Shown here one piece after another: positions 1-5,659 of a DNA stretch of 5,659 bases (its first letter is position 1; every line of letters starts with the position of its first letter). The stretch spans positions 1 to 5,659 of the forward strand of contig JAISGE010000158.1 of the NCBI GenBank assembly GCA_031263265.1, in the 5' to 3' direction. The stretch is from Treponema sp. (GTDB lineage Bacteria; Spirochaetota; Spirochaetia; Treponematales; Breznakiellaceae). Both the position numbers and the translations under genes were made by a program. Below the pieces are notes generated by a model, which was not told where the DNA came from, did not search any database, and saw only the letters and a list, made by a program, of their open reading frames with translations.

Positions 1-1619
1 TGATCCTTGGGGGGTAACACGGTACGACGCCACGAAGAAGTATCGATTCTACCGGCTAGATATTCCCCAAAATAGGAAGCTGCATGAGATACCGGTTGCT
101 GGAGTACATGGGCCATAAATTCGTTGATCATCAAATAGGAATCCTGGATATCATAATGTTGATAGTCAAAAAAGGAAAGGATGAACCGCTTTGCCGTGGG
201 ATCCAGGGTTTCAAAGCGACGGCGGCTGAAATTCCGAAAATCCTCATCAATGAAGAAAAGTCCGTGAAATCCTTCATGAACCATGAACCGGGAACGGAGA
301 TACTCAGGAGATTCCCGGGAAATGGAAATAACCGCACCAGTACCCTTTGACCAGGCACCGGTTTCTGTCCGGCGTATAATACCCGCTGCCTGGAGTATAT
401 GTTCCAATTCCCGCTCTTCTGGAGCAAGGGGAAACTGGGTGTTTCGGGCAGCCTCAAAAAAAGCAGCCAGATCCTCTGCCCGGTAGTCATGGGCATTCCA
501 GCCATGCATATCCGCTATCTCCCGGTCAGCGGCAAGACGACCCCGAAAACCGGCTTTTTCTGTGAAGAAAGCCAGCCGTTTAAACAGATCATCTTGAATC
601 GCATAATCTGCGGTATCAAAGATGAGTATCGAAGGAAAATCTTGCCATTGAAAGTACTCGTAACGGGGATCCCGCCAATTTTGTTGGGGGTAGTTCAGGA
701 TTATACCGGGATCCGCGCTAATTGGCTGTTCAGGAAACAAAGGGTTCGATGCAGGAACCAGCATGAAGGTTTGGAACTGCCCATTCCCGCTGCTCCTGAG
801 CGGATAGGGGCTGGGCGGCAACGCGCCTAGAGGAATGAACAAAGACGCTCCAGTGCCCTGATGCGGGAATATATAGTCAAAACGGCTATGCTCCGTACTC
901 ACCTGCATCCTCGAGGCCATGCCCCCGGCATATACGACAAGGCCACCTGAAATCTGGTATTGAGACGGCGGGTTTATGATGAACCCATAGGGATACTGAG
1001 ACCCTGGGTTATCCTGAAACACAAACGGGCTTAACCGTATGTCGAACTTCCGTTGCGGTTCTTCGCCTTTAAGCAATTCCTGCGTAAATCCGTACCAGCG
1101 GCTTACCAGGCTCAAGGAGTGCAGTTCAAAAATCCAGGTAGGAACCTCATTGGATGCAGGAGAACCACTGGTTGCCTCCTGTTCTGCAACGCTTAAGCTT
1201 ATCTTTTCTAAGCCGGCATTCACCGGTACCACATACCGGATACGACTCGGTTGAGCATCCATGCCAAGGAAAGAAACGTCATAGGGAAGCTCCCAGGCAG
1301 CCTCACCTTCTATGGTGAGGGTGATAGGATAGGGCGGCATTCCTGCATGGTCCTCAGGCAGGATCCTATATGCTACTTCCAAAGCCCCCTGGTGAGGAAC
1401 CGGCACGGTCTTGTCAAAGACATATTCAAATAACCCAGGTTGGGAAAGGGGAAGCATTCCCGACATGGCTGTTTTGGAAAGACCATATAACAAGGCATCT
1501 TCACCAGCACCATACAAAGGGAAAGCGACCGGTTCCTTATACGCACAGGAGCTCACCCCCAGATACCCTACCAAAACGATCAATATGACCCGATACCATA
1601 ATTTTACCGGTACCTGCAT
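1..1619 (-). CDS. Predicted lipoprotein zinc metallopeptidase, C-terminus cut by the window edge
   Basis: The frame runs without a stop from an ATG at 1619 to base 1, giving 539 codons. The start is supported by GAGGAG at 1626-1631, six bases upstream. Residues 1-25 form a lipoprotein signal: K6 and R10, a hydrophobic stretch at 11-22, then a Val-Ser-Ser-Cys lipobox with C25 as the likely lipidated residue. The mature protein should therefore be membrane-anchored outside the cytoplasm. Residues 26 to about 325 look beta-rich and match nothing I recognise. From about 330 the sequence becomes alpha/beta and carries HEGFH at 448-452, followed by NEFMAH at 499-504. This matches a gluzincin pattern: H448 and H452 as zinc ligands, E449 as catalytic base, E500 as a possible third ligand. 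The substrate is unknown. The gene follows the 259-residue gene by 19 bases and is probably cotranscribed. The metallopeptidase reading is inferred from motifs; the lipoprotein call is firmer. Confidence 0.85.
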   Translation of the reverse strand, partial: MQVPVKLWYRVILIVLVGYLGVSSCAYKEPVAFPLYGAGEDALLYGLSKTAMSGMLPLSQPGLFEYVFDKTVPVPHQGALEVAYRILPEDHAGMPPYPITLTIEGEAAWELPYDVSFLGMDAQPSRIRYVVPVNAGLEKISLSVAEQEATSGSPASNEVPTWIFELHSLSLVSRWYGFTQELLKGEEPQRKFDIRLSPFVFQDNPGSQYPYGFIINPPSQYQISGGLVVYAGGMASRMQVSTEHSRFDYIFPHQGTGASLFIPLGALPPSPYPLRSSGNGQFQTFMLVPASNPLFPEQPISADPGIILNYPQQNWRDPRYEYFQWQDFPSILIFDTADYAIQDDLFKRLAFFTEKAGFRGRLAADREIADMHGWNAHDYRAEDLAAFFEAARNTQFPLAPEERELEHILQAAGIIRRTETGAWSKGTGAVISISRESPEYLRSRFMVHEGFHGLFFIDEDFRNFSRRRFETLDPTAKRFILSFFDYQHYDIQDSYLMINEFMAHVLQQPVSHAASYFGEYLAGRIDTSSWRRTVLPPKD

Positions 1620-1638
1620 GTGTTTCTCCTCTTGCCGG

Positions 1639-2418
1639 CTACAGAGCGACGATGTTTCGGGCCATACATTGAGCGATGGCATATTTCCGTTCATGGGTTA
1701 TTTCTGGATCCCCTCGCAGAAAGGTGAGCAGTTGGGCGCGGAAGGCTTCAGGTAAGATCGGGAGTTCCAGGGTCTGTTTATAATAGGCCCGATGGGATGG
1801 CTCAAATCGATGATTGATGCAAAACAGGGTAAGACACGCGGTTTTAACGAAGAGCGCGGAAGAAATGAGGTAATTGAAATCATCTTCTTGAAGAAATGCC
1901 GCGCCTAAGTCGTTAAGTAAATGTTCCATCTTGGATTGATAGTTATACCGCATCTGCGCCCAAAAGCTAGAATCCAAGGTGAGCAGCTGCTTTTGTATCT
2001 CCTTAATCCAATCGGTTCGATAAAAAAGAAGCTCCCCTTGGGTCAACCTATAGAACCCGTAGGTTCCTGAATCCTTGATAAGCCACAGGGATTCAGCGCT
2101 AGTAGAGACCAGGGAAACCAAGGTCTGGATCTGCTGGATAGACTTATATTCCAGCCTGACCGGAAGCCCTCCAATAAGGAACCGATCCTTATCAGCCCGA
2201 CCGGAAGTCTCAAAGGCCGCCACATCTTCTCCGAACAGACTGCAGCGTTCCGCAGCATCTGGGATGGATCCTGCATAGAATACGTCCAGGATCAGGGCAA
2301 AATAGGGATCCAGGGTATCCTCACGGGCAGCCTCGTTAAGGGAAACACATTCAACCCCCTGCCATTGAGAAAGCACGCTGGTAAACCGTTCTGCAAGCAG
2401 TTTGGTCTTATATTTCAT
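1639..2418 (-). CDS. Uncharacterised 259-residue cytoplasmic protein, possibly nucleotidyltransferase-like
   Basis: This is a complete reading frame from ATG at 2418 to TAG at 1639, preceded by a strong AAGGAG at 2424-2429 with a five-base spacer. There is no signal peptide or membrane segment, so it is probably cytoplasmic. I do not recognise the family with certainty. Residues 25-50 hold a run with D34, D37 and D45 in a hydrophobic strand context (DPYFALILDVFY), and an acidic strand follows near residue 90 (GGLPVRLEY). This spacing loosely recalls the acidic residues of the nucleotidyltransferase fold, but the classical Gly-Ser motif is missing, so activity is doubtful. The C-terminal half is helical, with INHRFEPSHRAYYKQ resembling the helical tail of DUF4037-type proteins (weak recollection). 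It is the first gene of an operon with the lipoprotein metallopeptidase gene 19 bases downstream. The extended -10 promoter at 2450-2458 lies directly upstream. Confidence 0.85.
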   Translation of the reverse strand: MKYKTKLLAERFTSVLSQWQGVECVSLNEAAREDTLDPYFALILDVFYAGSIPDAAERCSLFGEDVAAFETSGRADKDRFLIGGLPVRLEYKSIQQIQTLVSLVSTSAESLWLIKDSGTYGFYRLTQGELLFYRTDWIKEIQKQLLTLDSSFWAQMRYNYQSKMEHLLNDLGAAFLQEDDFNYLISSALFVKTACLTLFCINHRFEPSHRAYYKQTLELPILPEAFRAQLLTFLRGDPEITHERKYAIAQCMARNIVAL

Positions 2419-2447
2419 GATCGCTCCTTCTAAGTGTAGTGCTTATC

Positions 2448-2469
2448 TTATTATAACATGTTATAGTAA
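2448..2469 (-). promoter_or_regulatory. Extended -10 promoter inside a 22-bp dyad, upstream of the 259-residue gene
   Basis: On the minus strand TGTTATAAT (2450-2458) is a perfect extended -10 element (TGnTATAAT). There is no good -35 at 16-18 bases upstream (TACCGT at the 17-bp position). Transcription would start near 2443, about 25 bases before the ATG at 2418. The element sits in a dyad: TATAACATGTTATA at 2452-2465 is a perfect 14-bp palindrome. Three further pairs extend it to 2448-2469 with a single mismatched pair (2451/2466). A dimeric repressor bound here would block RNA polymerase directly. No regulator gene is present in the window to name it. Confidence 0.6.
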
Positions 2470-2515
2470 CAAACGGTAGCACTCCGTAAACCAAGGTTCT
2501 TGATTGATTAGGCAT

Positions 2516-2757
2516 AAAAGACCTGGAGAGACCTTGTCTCTATACGACGTACGAAACAGGATCCCTACAGGTAAAAAGAATGGAGAGCATCAATATTTTT
2601 AAATAACCCAATTACCGCCTGAGGCACAGAGGATTGCCGAGAGAGGTAGCAGCAATCCCCTGGTAATTTCTTGTGAGCCGGATTCTTACATGACCCTTAG
2701 TCTTGTAAAAATCCGCATGAACTCTTCGCTAGTTAGTTAATTTTAACTTAATTAGCT
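2516..2757 (-). ncRNA. Candidate structured RNA or long mRNA leader, family not recognised
   Basis: Clustered inverted repeats suggest a folded transcript. Stem A pairs 2678-2694 with 2700-2716 around a five-base loop. A compact three-way junction follows: P1 2611-2616 with 2662-2667, P2 a GCC/GGC stem with triloop at 2617-2625, and P3 2628-2637 with 2652-2661, the helices abutting almost without unpaired bases. Further stems are 2594-2605, and 2527-2532 with 2536-2541 enclosed by ACCTG 2521-2525 and CAGGT 2568-2572. In both stem A and P3, one position is an A-C mismatch on the plus strand but a G-U pair on the minus strand, favouring minus-strand transcription. The 3' end reaches CTTTTAT, at best a weak terminator, so this may instead be a 5' leader of the 259-residue gene. 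It does not resemble tmRNA, RNase P RNA, SRP RNA or a riboswitch I know. Confidence 0.4.
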
Positions 2758-2766
2758 ATAACTAAC
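2732..2766. repeat. AT-rich inverted repeat over a candidate promoter
   Basis: GTTAGTTA (2732-2739) and TAACTAAC (2759-2766) form a perfect 8-bp inverted repeat. A second dyad, AGTTAA/TTAACT (2735-2740 and 2743-2748), is nested inside it, and GCTA/TAGC arms (2729-2732 and 2752-2755) add a third possible pairing. The block overlaps the -10 and expected start of the candidate minus-strand promoter at 2764-2792, so it could be an operator. It could also merely be AT-rich sequence with chance symmetry. Confidence 0.5.
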
Positions 2767-2792
2767 ATACTCTATTTCCAAGGCTTTGTAAA
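2764..2792 (-). promoter_or_regulatory. Candidate minus-strand promoter with upstream A/T tract
   Basis: On the minus strand TTTACA (2787-2792) is followed after exactly 17 bases by TATGTT (2764-2769), a 5/6 and a 4/6 match to sigma70 consensus. Immediately upstream, beyond a CCCC, lies a tract of A and T runs (about 2797-2830) of the kind that acts as an UP element at strong promoters. Initiation would fall near 2757, at the start of the structured region. The strength is inferred; the -10 is imperfect. Confidence 0.45.
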
Positions 2793-2899
2793 GGGGTTTT
2801 TTGAAAAAAAAATTATTTTTTTCTTATTTTCTCTCTATACATATACTCGACTTGCCATTTTATCAAGGGATGAGCAGGTTTTCAGAACAAGCTGACACA

Positions 2900-5062
2900 C
2901 TAAAAACCCGCCATTCCCCCAAGTTGATATACCATACAACCGAGGAGCCAGCCCAAGGTGATTAAGAAAAGGATTTCAAACCCTACCCATTTCCAGCCGA
3001 TCTCTGCCTTCATGGTTGCCAAGGCTGCAAAACACGGAGGAATCACCAGGGTAAAAAGCATGAAAACCAGGGCAACCAGGGGACTCATGTGCGCGTCATG
3101 CCGGATGGCTTCCCGAAGCCCTTCACTCTCTTCATTTTCTTCGGTACCAATCCGGTATAGAATCCCTAGGGTAGAGACGATCACCTCTTTTGCCGCAAAA
3201 CCGGTAACCGACGCGGTGGCTAGTTTCCAGTCAAAGCCCAATGGCCTAAATACAGGCTCAATGAACTTCCCCAGGCGGCCTGCAAAACTGTATTCCAAGG
3301 CCGCCTGAGTGGTCGCGAAATTGATCGCCGCCTCCAGGGCCTCCTCATCTGCGTGAGGGTTTTCAGTCATATACCGAGCCGCCATGCTTTGGTATGCGGT
3401 TTCTGAAAGGTGATACTCCGGGAAACTGGTAATGGCCCATATCAGGATGGCGGATGCCAGGATGACGGTTCCTGCTTTCTTAATATATTGCCAAGTTTTC
3501 TCCCATACATGCCAAAACACCCCTTGGAGGGTTGGTGCGCGGTACGGGGGTAGTTCCATGACAAAAGGGGTGGGATCACCTTTGAGGATCGTCCGTTTAA
3601 GCAGCAATGCAGAACCCAGGGCAAGGCCAAGCCCCGCCACATAGATGAGCATGACGATATTAGCCGCATGATTCGGGAACAGGGCCGCTGCCAAGAGGAC
3701 GTGGACAGGCAGCTTTGCTCCACAACTCATAAAAGGCGTAATAAGCACGGTGATAATCCGGTCCCGGGGATTTTTTAAGGTTCTGGAAGCCATGATAGCC
3801 GGAACAGAACAGCCGAATCCGAGCATCATGGGGAATATGGACTGGCCGTGAAGCCCAAAGGCGTGGAGCAACTTATCGGTAGCAAAGGCTGCCCTGGACA
3901 TGTACCCCACATCTTCCAGGATCGACAGCAAGAAAAAGAGAATCACAATGAGGGGTACAAAGGAAAAGACCCCTCCCACTCCTCCGATAATGCCATCCAC
4001 CAGCAGGGAACGTAATGCCCCTTCGGGAATAAGCCCTTGAAGGACCGCACTCAAAAAGGAGAAAAAGGTCTCCAGCCACAGCATGGGATATTCACCCAGG
4101 ATAAAGGTAAGCTGGAACACCCCCCAAAGCACCAAGATAAAGATCGGTAAGGTCAGGAAGCGGTTCATGATGATCTTATCAATGGCTTCGGTGATGGAGA
4201 AATCCACGGTTTTCATGATCTGAACCGATTCCTGTACTGCGCCCCGGATATACCCGTACCGTTGTTCAGCAACGACGATTTCCGCGTTTTTGCCGAAATG
4301 CCGGTCTATCCACGCGGTCGCTTCCCGGGCATACGCCGTGATTGCCGATGCATGGGCGTGTTCTTTGATGCGGCTATAGGCATCCTCGTCTTTTTCCAAA
4401 AGTTTGACTGCAAGCCAGCGCACGGGGTATTGGGCGGCAAAAGCCCCATCTTCTGCGATAAGCCCCTCGAGACCGCGCAGCTTAGACTCGATTTCCTCTC
4501 CGTAGCTGATGGTGCGGTCCGCGCTCGTGGGTGCAGGTGGGGAGGAATGGGAGAACCGGTCCGCTACCTGATCAATACAATCCAGGAGCGCTTCAGTACC
4601 AAGCCCCTTGGGCCCTACCGTCTTAACCAGGGGGATCCCTAAGGTAGTTCGGAGGTGTTTATCATCAATATGTATACCCTTTGCTTCGGCTTCATCGCTC
4701 ATATTGAGCGCTCCTATCAAGGGTATGCCTAATTCCTGCACCTGGAGGCACAGGTAGAGGTTCCGCTCTAGGTTGGTAGAATCTAGAACATCTACGATAA
4801 TGTCTGGTTTTTCGTCTAAAATAAAATCCCGAGCCACTACTTCATCAATGGAATAGGCGGTGAGGCTGTAAATCCCCGGCAGGTCGATGAAATGGTACTG
4901 CCTATCCCCCCGGATCCGAAGCCCTTCCCTTTTTTCCACCGTAACTCCCGGATAATTCCCCACCTTGTGATGGGCTCCGGTCAATGCGTTAAACAGGGTG
5001 GTTTTACCTGAATTAGGATTACCTGCCAACGCAATCCGTAAAGGTCTTTTCTTCTGTTCCAT
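2900..5062 (-). CDS. feoB: Ferrous iron transport protein B (FeoB)
   Basis: This 720-residue protein is the inner-membrane Fe(II) transporter with a cytoplasmic N-terminal GTPase. The G domain shows G1 GNPNSGKT (14-21), a G2 region around GNYPGVTVE (35-43), G3 DLPG (60-63) and G4 NMSD (120-123), the FeoB form of NKxD. A helical spacer follows to about residue 280. The membrane part contains both Gate repeats: GYMSRAAF (386-393), GCSVPAIMASRTL (417-429) with the conserved C418, PFMSCGAKLPV (443-453), and in the second repeat GFAAKEVIVSTLGILY (from 621) and PCFAALATMKAE (from 676). Length and motif order are typical and the gene looks intact. Its ATG overlaps the feoA stop by one base (TGATG). 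An AGGTGG ribosome binding site lies eight bases upstream, inside feoA, which suggests translational coupling. The Zn-finger-like FeoC partner of enterobacteria is absent. Confidence 0.97.
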   Translation of the reverse strand: MEQKKRPLRIALAGNPNSGKTTLFNALTGAHHKVGNYPGVTVEKREGLRIRGDRQYHFIDLPGIYSLTAYSIDEVVARDFILDEKPDIIVDVLDSTNLERNLYLCLQVQELGIPLIGALNMSDEAEAKGIHIDDKHLRTTLGIPLVKTVGPKGLGTEALLDCIDQVADRFSHSSPPAPTSADRTISYGEEIESKLRGLEGLIAEDGAFAAQYPVRWLAVKLLEKDEDAYSRIKEHAHASAITAYAREATAWIDRHFGKNAEIVVAEQRYGYIRGAVQESVQIMKTVDFSITEAIDKIIMNRFLTLPIFILVLWGVFQLTFILGEYPMLWLETFFSFLSAVLQGLIPEGALRSLLVDGIIGGVGGVFSFVPLIVILFFLLSILEDVGYMSRAAFATDKLLHAFGLHGQSIFPMMLGFGCSVPAIMASRTLKNPRDRIITVLITPFMSCGAKLPVHVLLAAALFPNHAANIVMLIYVAGLGLALGSALLLKRTILKGDPTPFVMELPPYRAPTLQGVFWHVWEKTWQYIKKAGTVILASAILIWAITSFPEYHLSETAYQSMAARYMTENPHADEEALEAAINFATTQAALEYSFAGRLGKFIEPVFRPLGFDWKLATASVTGFAAKEVIVSTLGILYRIGTEENEESEGLREAIRHDAHMSPLVALVFMLFTLVIPPCFAALATMKAEIGWKWVGFEILFLITLGWLLGCMVYQLGGMAGF

Positions 5063-5334
5063 CAGAGACCACCTTTGTCTGCGTCTTTCCCCTGATCCGT
5101 AGACCAGTCGCCCACTGGTTCCACTTCTATACCCTCAGCCTCAAAGCAACGGATCAAAATATCATAACCTCGAATACGAACCTGCAAAGGACCCCGGAAA
5201 AATCCGGTCCGAACTACCGTTCCCTCAGTACCTTCGGTGAAACCCATATCCACCAAGCGTTTACCCACTTCTTTACCTAAAGCCACTTTTATCACGATAA
5301 AAGAAGCTCCGTTGGGAGCATCAGATAAATACAT
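5062..5334 (-). CDS. feoA: FeoA family protein of the ferrous iron uptake system
   Basis: This is a 90-residue cytoplasmic protein with the SH3-like beta-barrel FeoA pattern: an N-terminal strand (SFIVIKV), the helix KEVGKRLVDMGFTEGTEGTVV with the hallmark RLxDMGFxxG, then the strands GPLQVRIRGYDILIRCFEAEGIEVEPV. FeoA proteins are thought to bind FeoB and modulate its activity. The last roughly 15 residues are polar and extend slightly beyond the usual core. The start is supported by AGAGG at 5340-5344, five bases upstream of the ATG. The gene heads the operon, overlaps feoB by one base, and lies about ten bases downstream of the -10 of a recognisable promoter. Identity is secure from sequence and from its neighbour. 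Confidence 0.95.
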   Translation of the reverse strand: MYLSDAPNGASFIVIKVALGKEVGKRLVDMGFTEGTEGTVVRTGFFRGPLQVRIRGYDILIRCFEAEGIEVEPVGDWSTDQGKDADKGGL

Positions 5335-5350
5335 ATTTACCTCTGCTGTT

Positions 5351-5379
5351 AGTATTTTTTAACAAGCAATGCTTGTCAA
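5351..5379 (-). promoter_or_regulatory. Promoter of the feoA-feoB operon
   Basis: On the minus strand a consensus -35 TTGACA (5374-5379) is separated by 17 bases from AATACT (5351-5356), a 4/6 -10. Transcription would begin near 5344, within or beside the feoA ribosome binding site, which implies a very short leader of about ten bases. The -10 is imperfect, so the exact start is uncertain. Confidence 0.65.
5362..5376. promoter_or_regulatory. Candidate metal-responsive operator in the feo promoter
   Basis: ACAAGCA and TGCTTGT flank one central base, a perfect 15-bp dyad. It occupies the spacer and overlaps the end of the -35, a classical repressor position. For an iron uptake operon a Fur- or DtxR-family repressor would be expected. 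The sequence does not match the textbook Fur box or DtxR/IdeR box, so the regulator cannot be named from this window. Confidence 0.55.
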
Positions 5380-5471
5380 GAGGAAGTAAGGCCCCCGCAA
5401 GAGGCAGGATCCGCAGAGGTCAAGAAACAGCGTAGAAAGGAGCACCACCTGAAATTGTGGGTATACCATAC

Positions 5472-5499
5472 TTGACATGATTGCACCGCATTGTATACT
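5472..5499 (+). promoter_or_regulatory. Divergent plus-strand promoter
   Basis: TTGACA (5472-5477) and TATACT (5494-5499) lie 16 bases apart, 6/6 and 5/6 matches to sigma70 consensus. This is the best-matching promoter in the window. It points away from feoA towards the right edge, with a start expected near 5506. The palindrome GTATAC occurs on both sides (5461-5466 and 5493-5498), the second overlapping the -10. Confidence 0.65.
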
Positions 5500-5507
5500 A
5501 ATCCTAC

Positions 5508-5525
5508 CAATCTTAATAGAGATTG
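5508..5525. repeat. Short inverted repeat just downstream of the divergent promoter
   Basis: CAATCT (5508-5513) and AGATTG (5520-5525) form a perfect 6-bp inverted repeat around TAATAG, immediately after the expected transcription start. The 7-base word GATTGCA occurs at 5521-5527 and also in the promoter spacer at 5479-5485. This could be an operator or a small leader hairpin, or chance. Confidence 0.35.
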
Positions 5526-5556
5526 CATGTCTTTCTTTTTTTGAGGGAGAAGATTA

Positions 5557-5659
5557 GTGTGGTTATCTTTGGGCGGGGGGGGGGGGGGGGGGGCCGCGGG
5601 CGGGCCGGGGGGGGGGGGGGGGGGGGGGGGGGTGAGGGGGGGGTGTGCCGCGGCGGGCG
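5557..5659 (+). CDS. Probable start of a divergent gene, lost in low-quality sequence
   Basis: GAGGGAG (5543-5549) lies seven bases before a GTG at 5557, about 50 bases downstream of the predicted plus-strand promoter. The first codons read Met-Trp-Leu-Ser-Leu. After about 5571 the sequence is nearly all G and cannot be trusted, so neither product nor frame can be judged. The start call rests on promoter, ribosome binding site and spacing only. Confidence 0.35.
   Translation, partial: MWLSLGGGGGGGAAGGPGGGGGGGGVRGGCAAAG
5571..5659. other. Low-complexity poly-G tail, likely artefact
   Basis: About 89 bases consist almost wholly of G, with a few C, T and A, ending in CG-rich noise. It begins abruptly inside what appears to be a gene start. 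Long G runs of this kind arise when two-colour sequencing instruments call absent signal as G and the reads are assembled into a contig end. It should not be read as biology without confirmation. Confidence 0.85.

Larger units (their letters stand above)
2419..2899. other. 481-bp intergenic region without a convincing gene
   Basis: No open frame here exceeds about 20 codons with a credible ribosome binding site. The region is AT-rich compared with its neighbours, most strongly at 2735-2850. It contains an A/T tract with a GAAAAAAA/TTTTTTTC inverted repeat at 2803-2823, two candidate minus-strand promoters, an AT-rich inverted repeat and several hairpins (listed separately). No GC-rich hairpin followed by a T run lies directly after the feoB stop, so how feoB transcription ends is unclear and read-through into this region is possible. 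Confidence 0.75.

Noticed and set aside
131..505. Minus-strand frame of 124 codons
   Set aside because: It is an out-of-frame shadow of the lipoprotein metallopeptidase gene, which has the lipobox, ribosome binding site and zinc motif.
84..830. Plus-strand open frames of 67 to 143 codons
   Set aside because: They lie opposite the long minus-strand lipoprotein frame, lack good ribosome binding sites and show no recognisable protein pattern.
2516..2541. Intrinsic terminator at the end of the structured region
   Set aside because: The AGAGAC/GTCTCT hairpin is separated from a short, interrupted T run (CTTTTAT); too weak to call as a terminator.
2691..2723. Ten-codon minus-strand frame starting ATGCGGATT, a possible leader peptide
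   Set aside because: The GAAGAG upstream is only three bases from the ATG, the frame overlaps hairpin A, and there is no codon bias suggesting attenuation.
2838..2866. TTGATA and TATGTA spaced 17 bases on the minus strand
   Set aside because: The -10 matches only 3 of 6 positions; with AT-rich sequence this is likely chance.
4262..4642. Plus-strand frame of 126 codons
   Set aside because: It is antisense to the FeoB GTPase and spacer region, which is clearly coding on the minus strand.
5571..5659. G-quadruplex-forming region or poly-glycine coding sequence
   Set aside because: Base composition changes abruptly at a contig-end-like position, and the noise pattern fits absent-signal G calls better than biology.

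Overview
The window reads as one stretch of a bacterial chromosome or contig of roughly even GC content. Its genes lie mainly on the minus strand and end in low-quality sequence at the right edge. Nothing in it fixes the organism. The lipoprotein signal ending in a Val-Ser-Ser-Cys lipobox, the strong AGGAG-type ribosome binding sites and the FeoA-FeoB pair would suit a diderm bacterium, and a Treponema-like spirochaete is my guess (low confidence).

Layout from right to left, the main direction of transcription. At 5571-5659 is an almost pure G tail that looks like a sequencing or assembly artefact. Before it, at 5472-5556, are a plus-strand promoter, a ribosome binding site and a GTG start for a gene that the tail destroys. 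Divergently, a sigma70-type promoter carrying a perfect 15-bp dyad (5351-5379) drives feoA (5062-5334) and feoB (2900-5062). The two overlap by one base and form a ferrous iron uptake operon. No feoC is seen.

A 481-bp gap without a gene (2419-2899) follows. It holds a long A/T tract, a candidate promoter (2764-2792), an AT-rich inverted repeat, and about 240 bases of clustered inverted repeats that fold best as a minus-strand RNA, including a compact three-way junction. At its left end is an extended -10 promoter embedded in a 22-bp dyad (2448-2469).

That promoter leads into a second minus-strand operon. Its first gene (1639-2418) encodes a 259-residue cytoplasmic protein of unknown function, possibly a divergent nucleotidyltransferase-fold protein. 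After 19 bases comes a long gene, open to the left edge (1-1619), encoding a predicted lipoprotein with a C-terminal HEGFH...NEFMAH zinc-metallopeptidase signature. The second operon and the structured RNA-like region are the least explained parts of the window.
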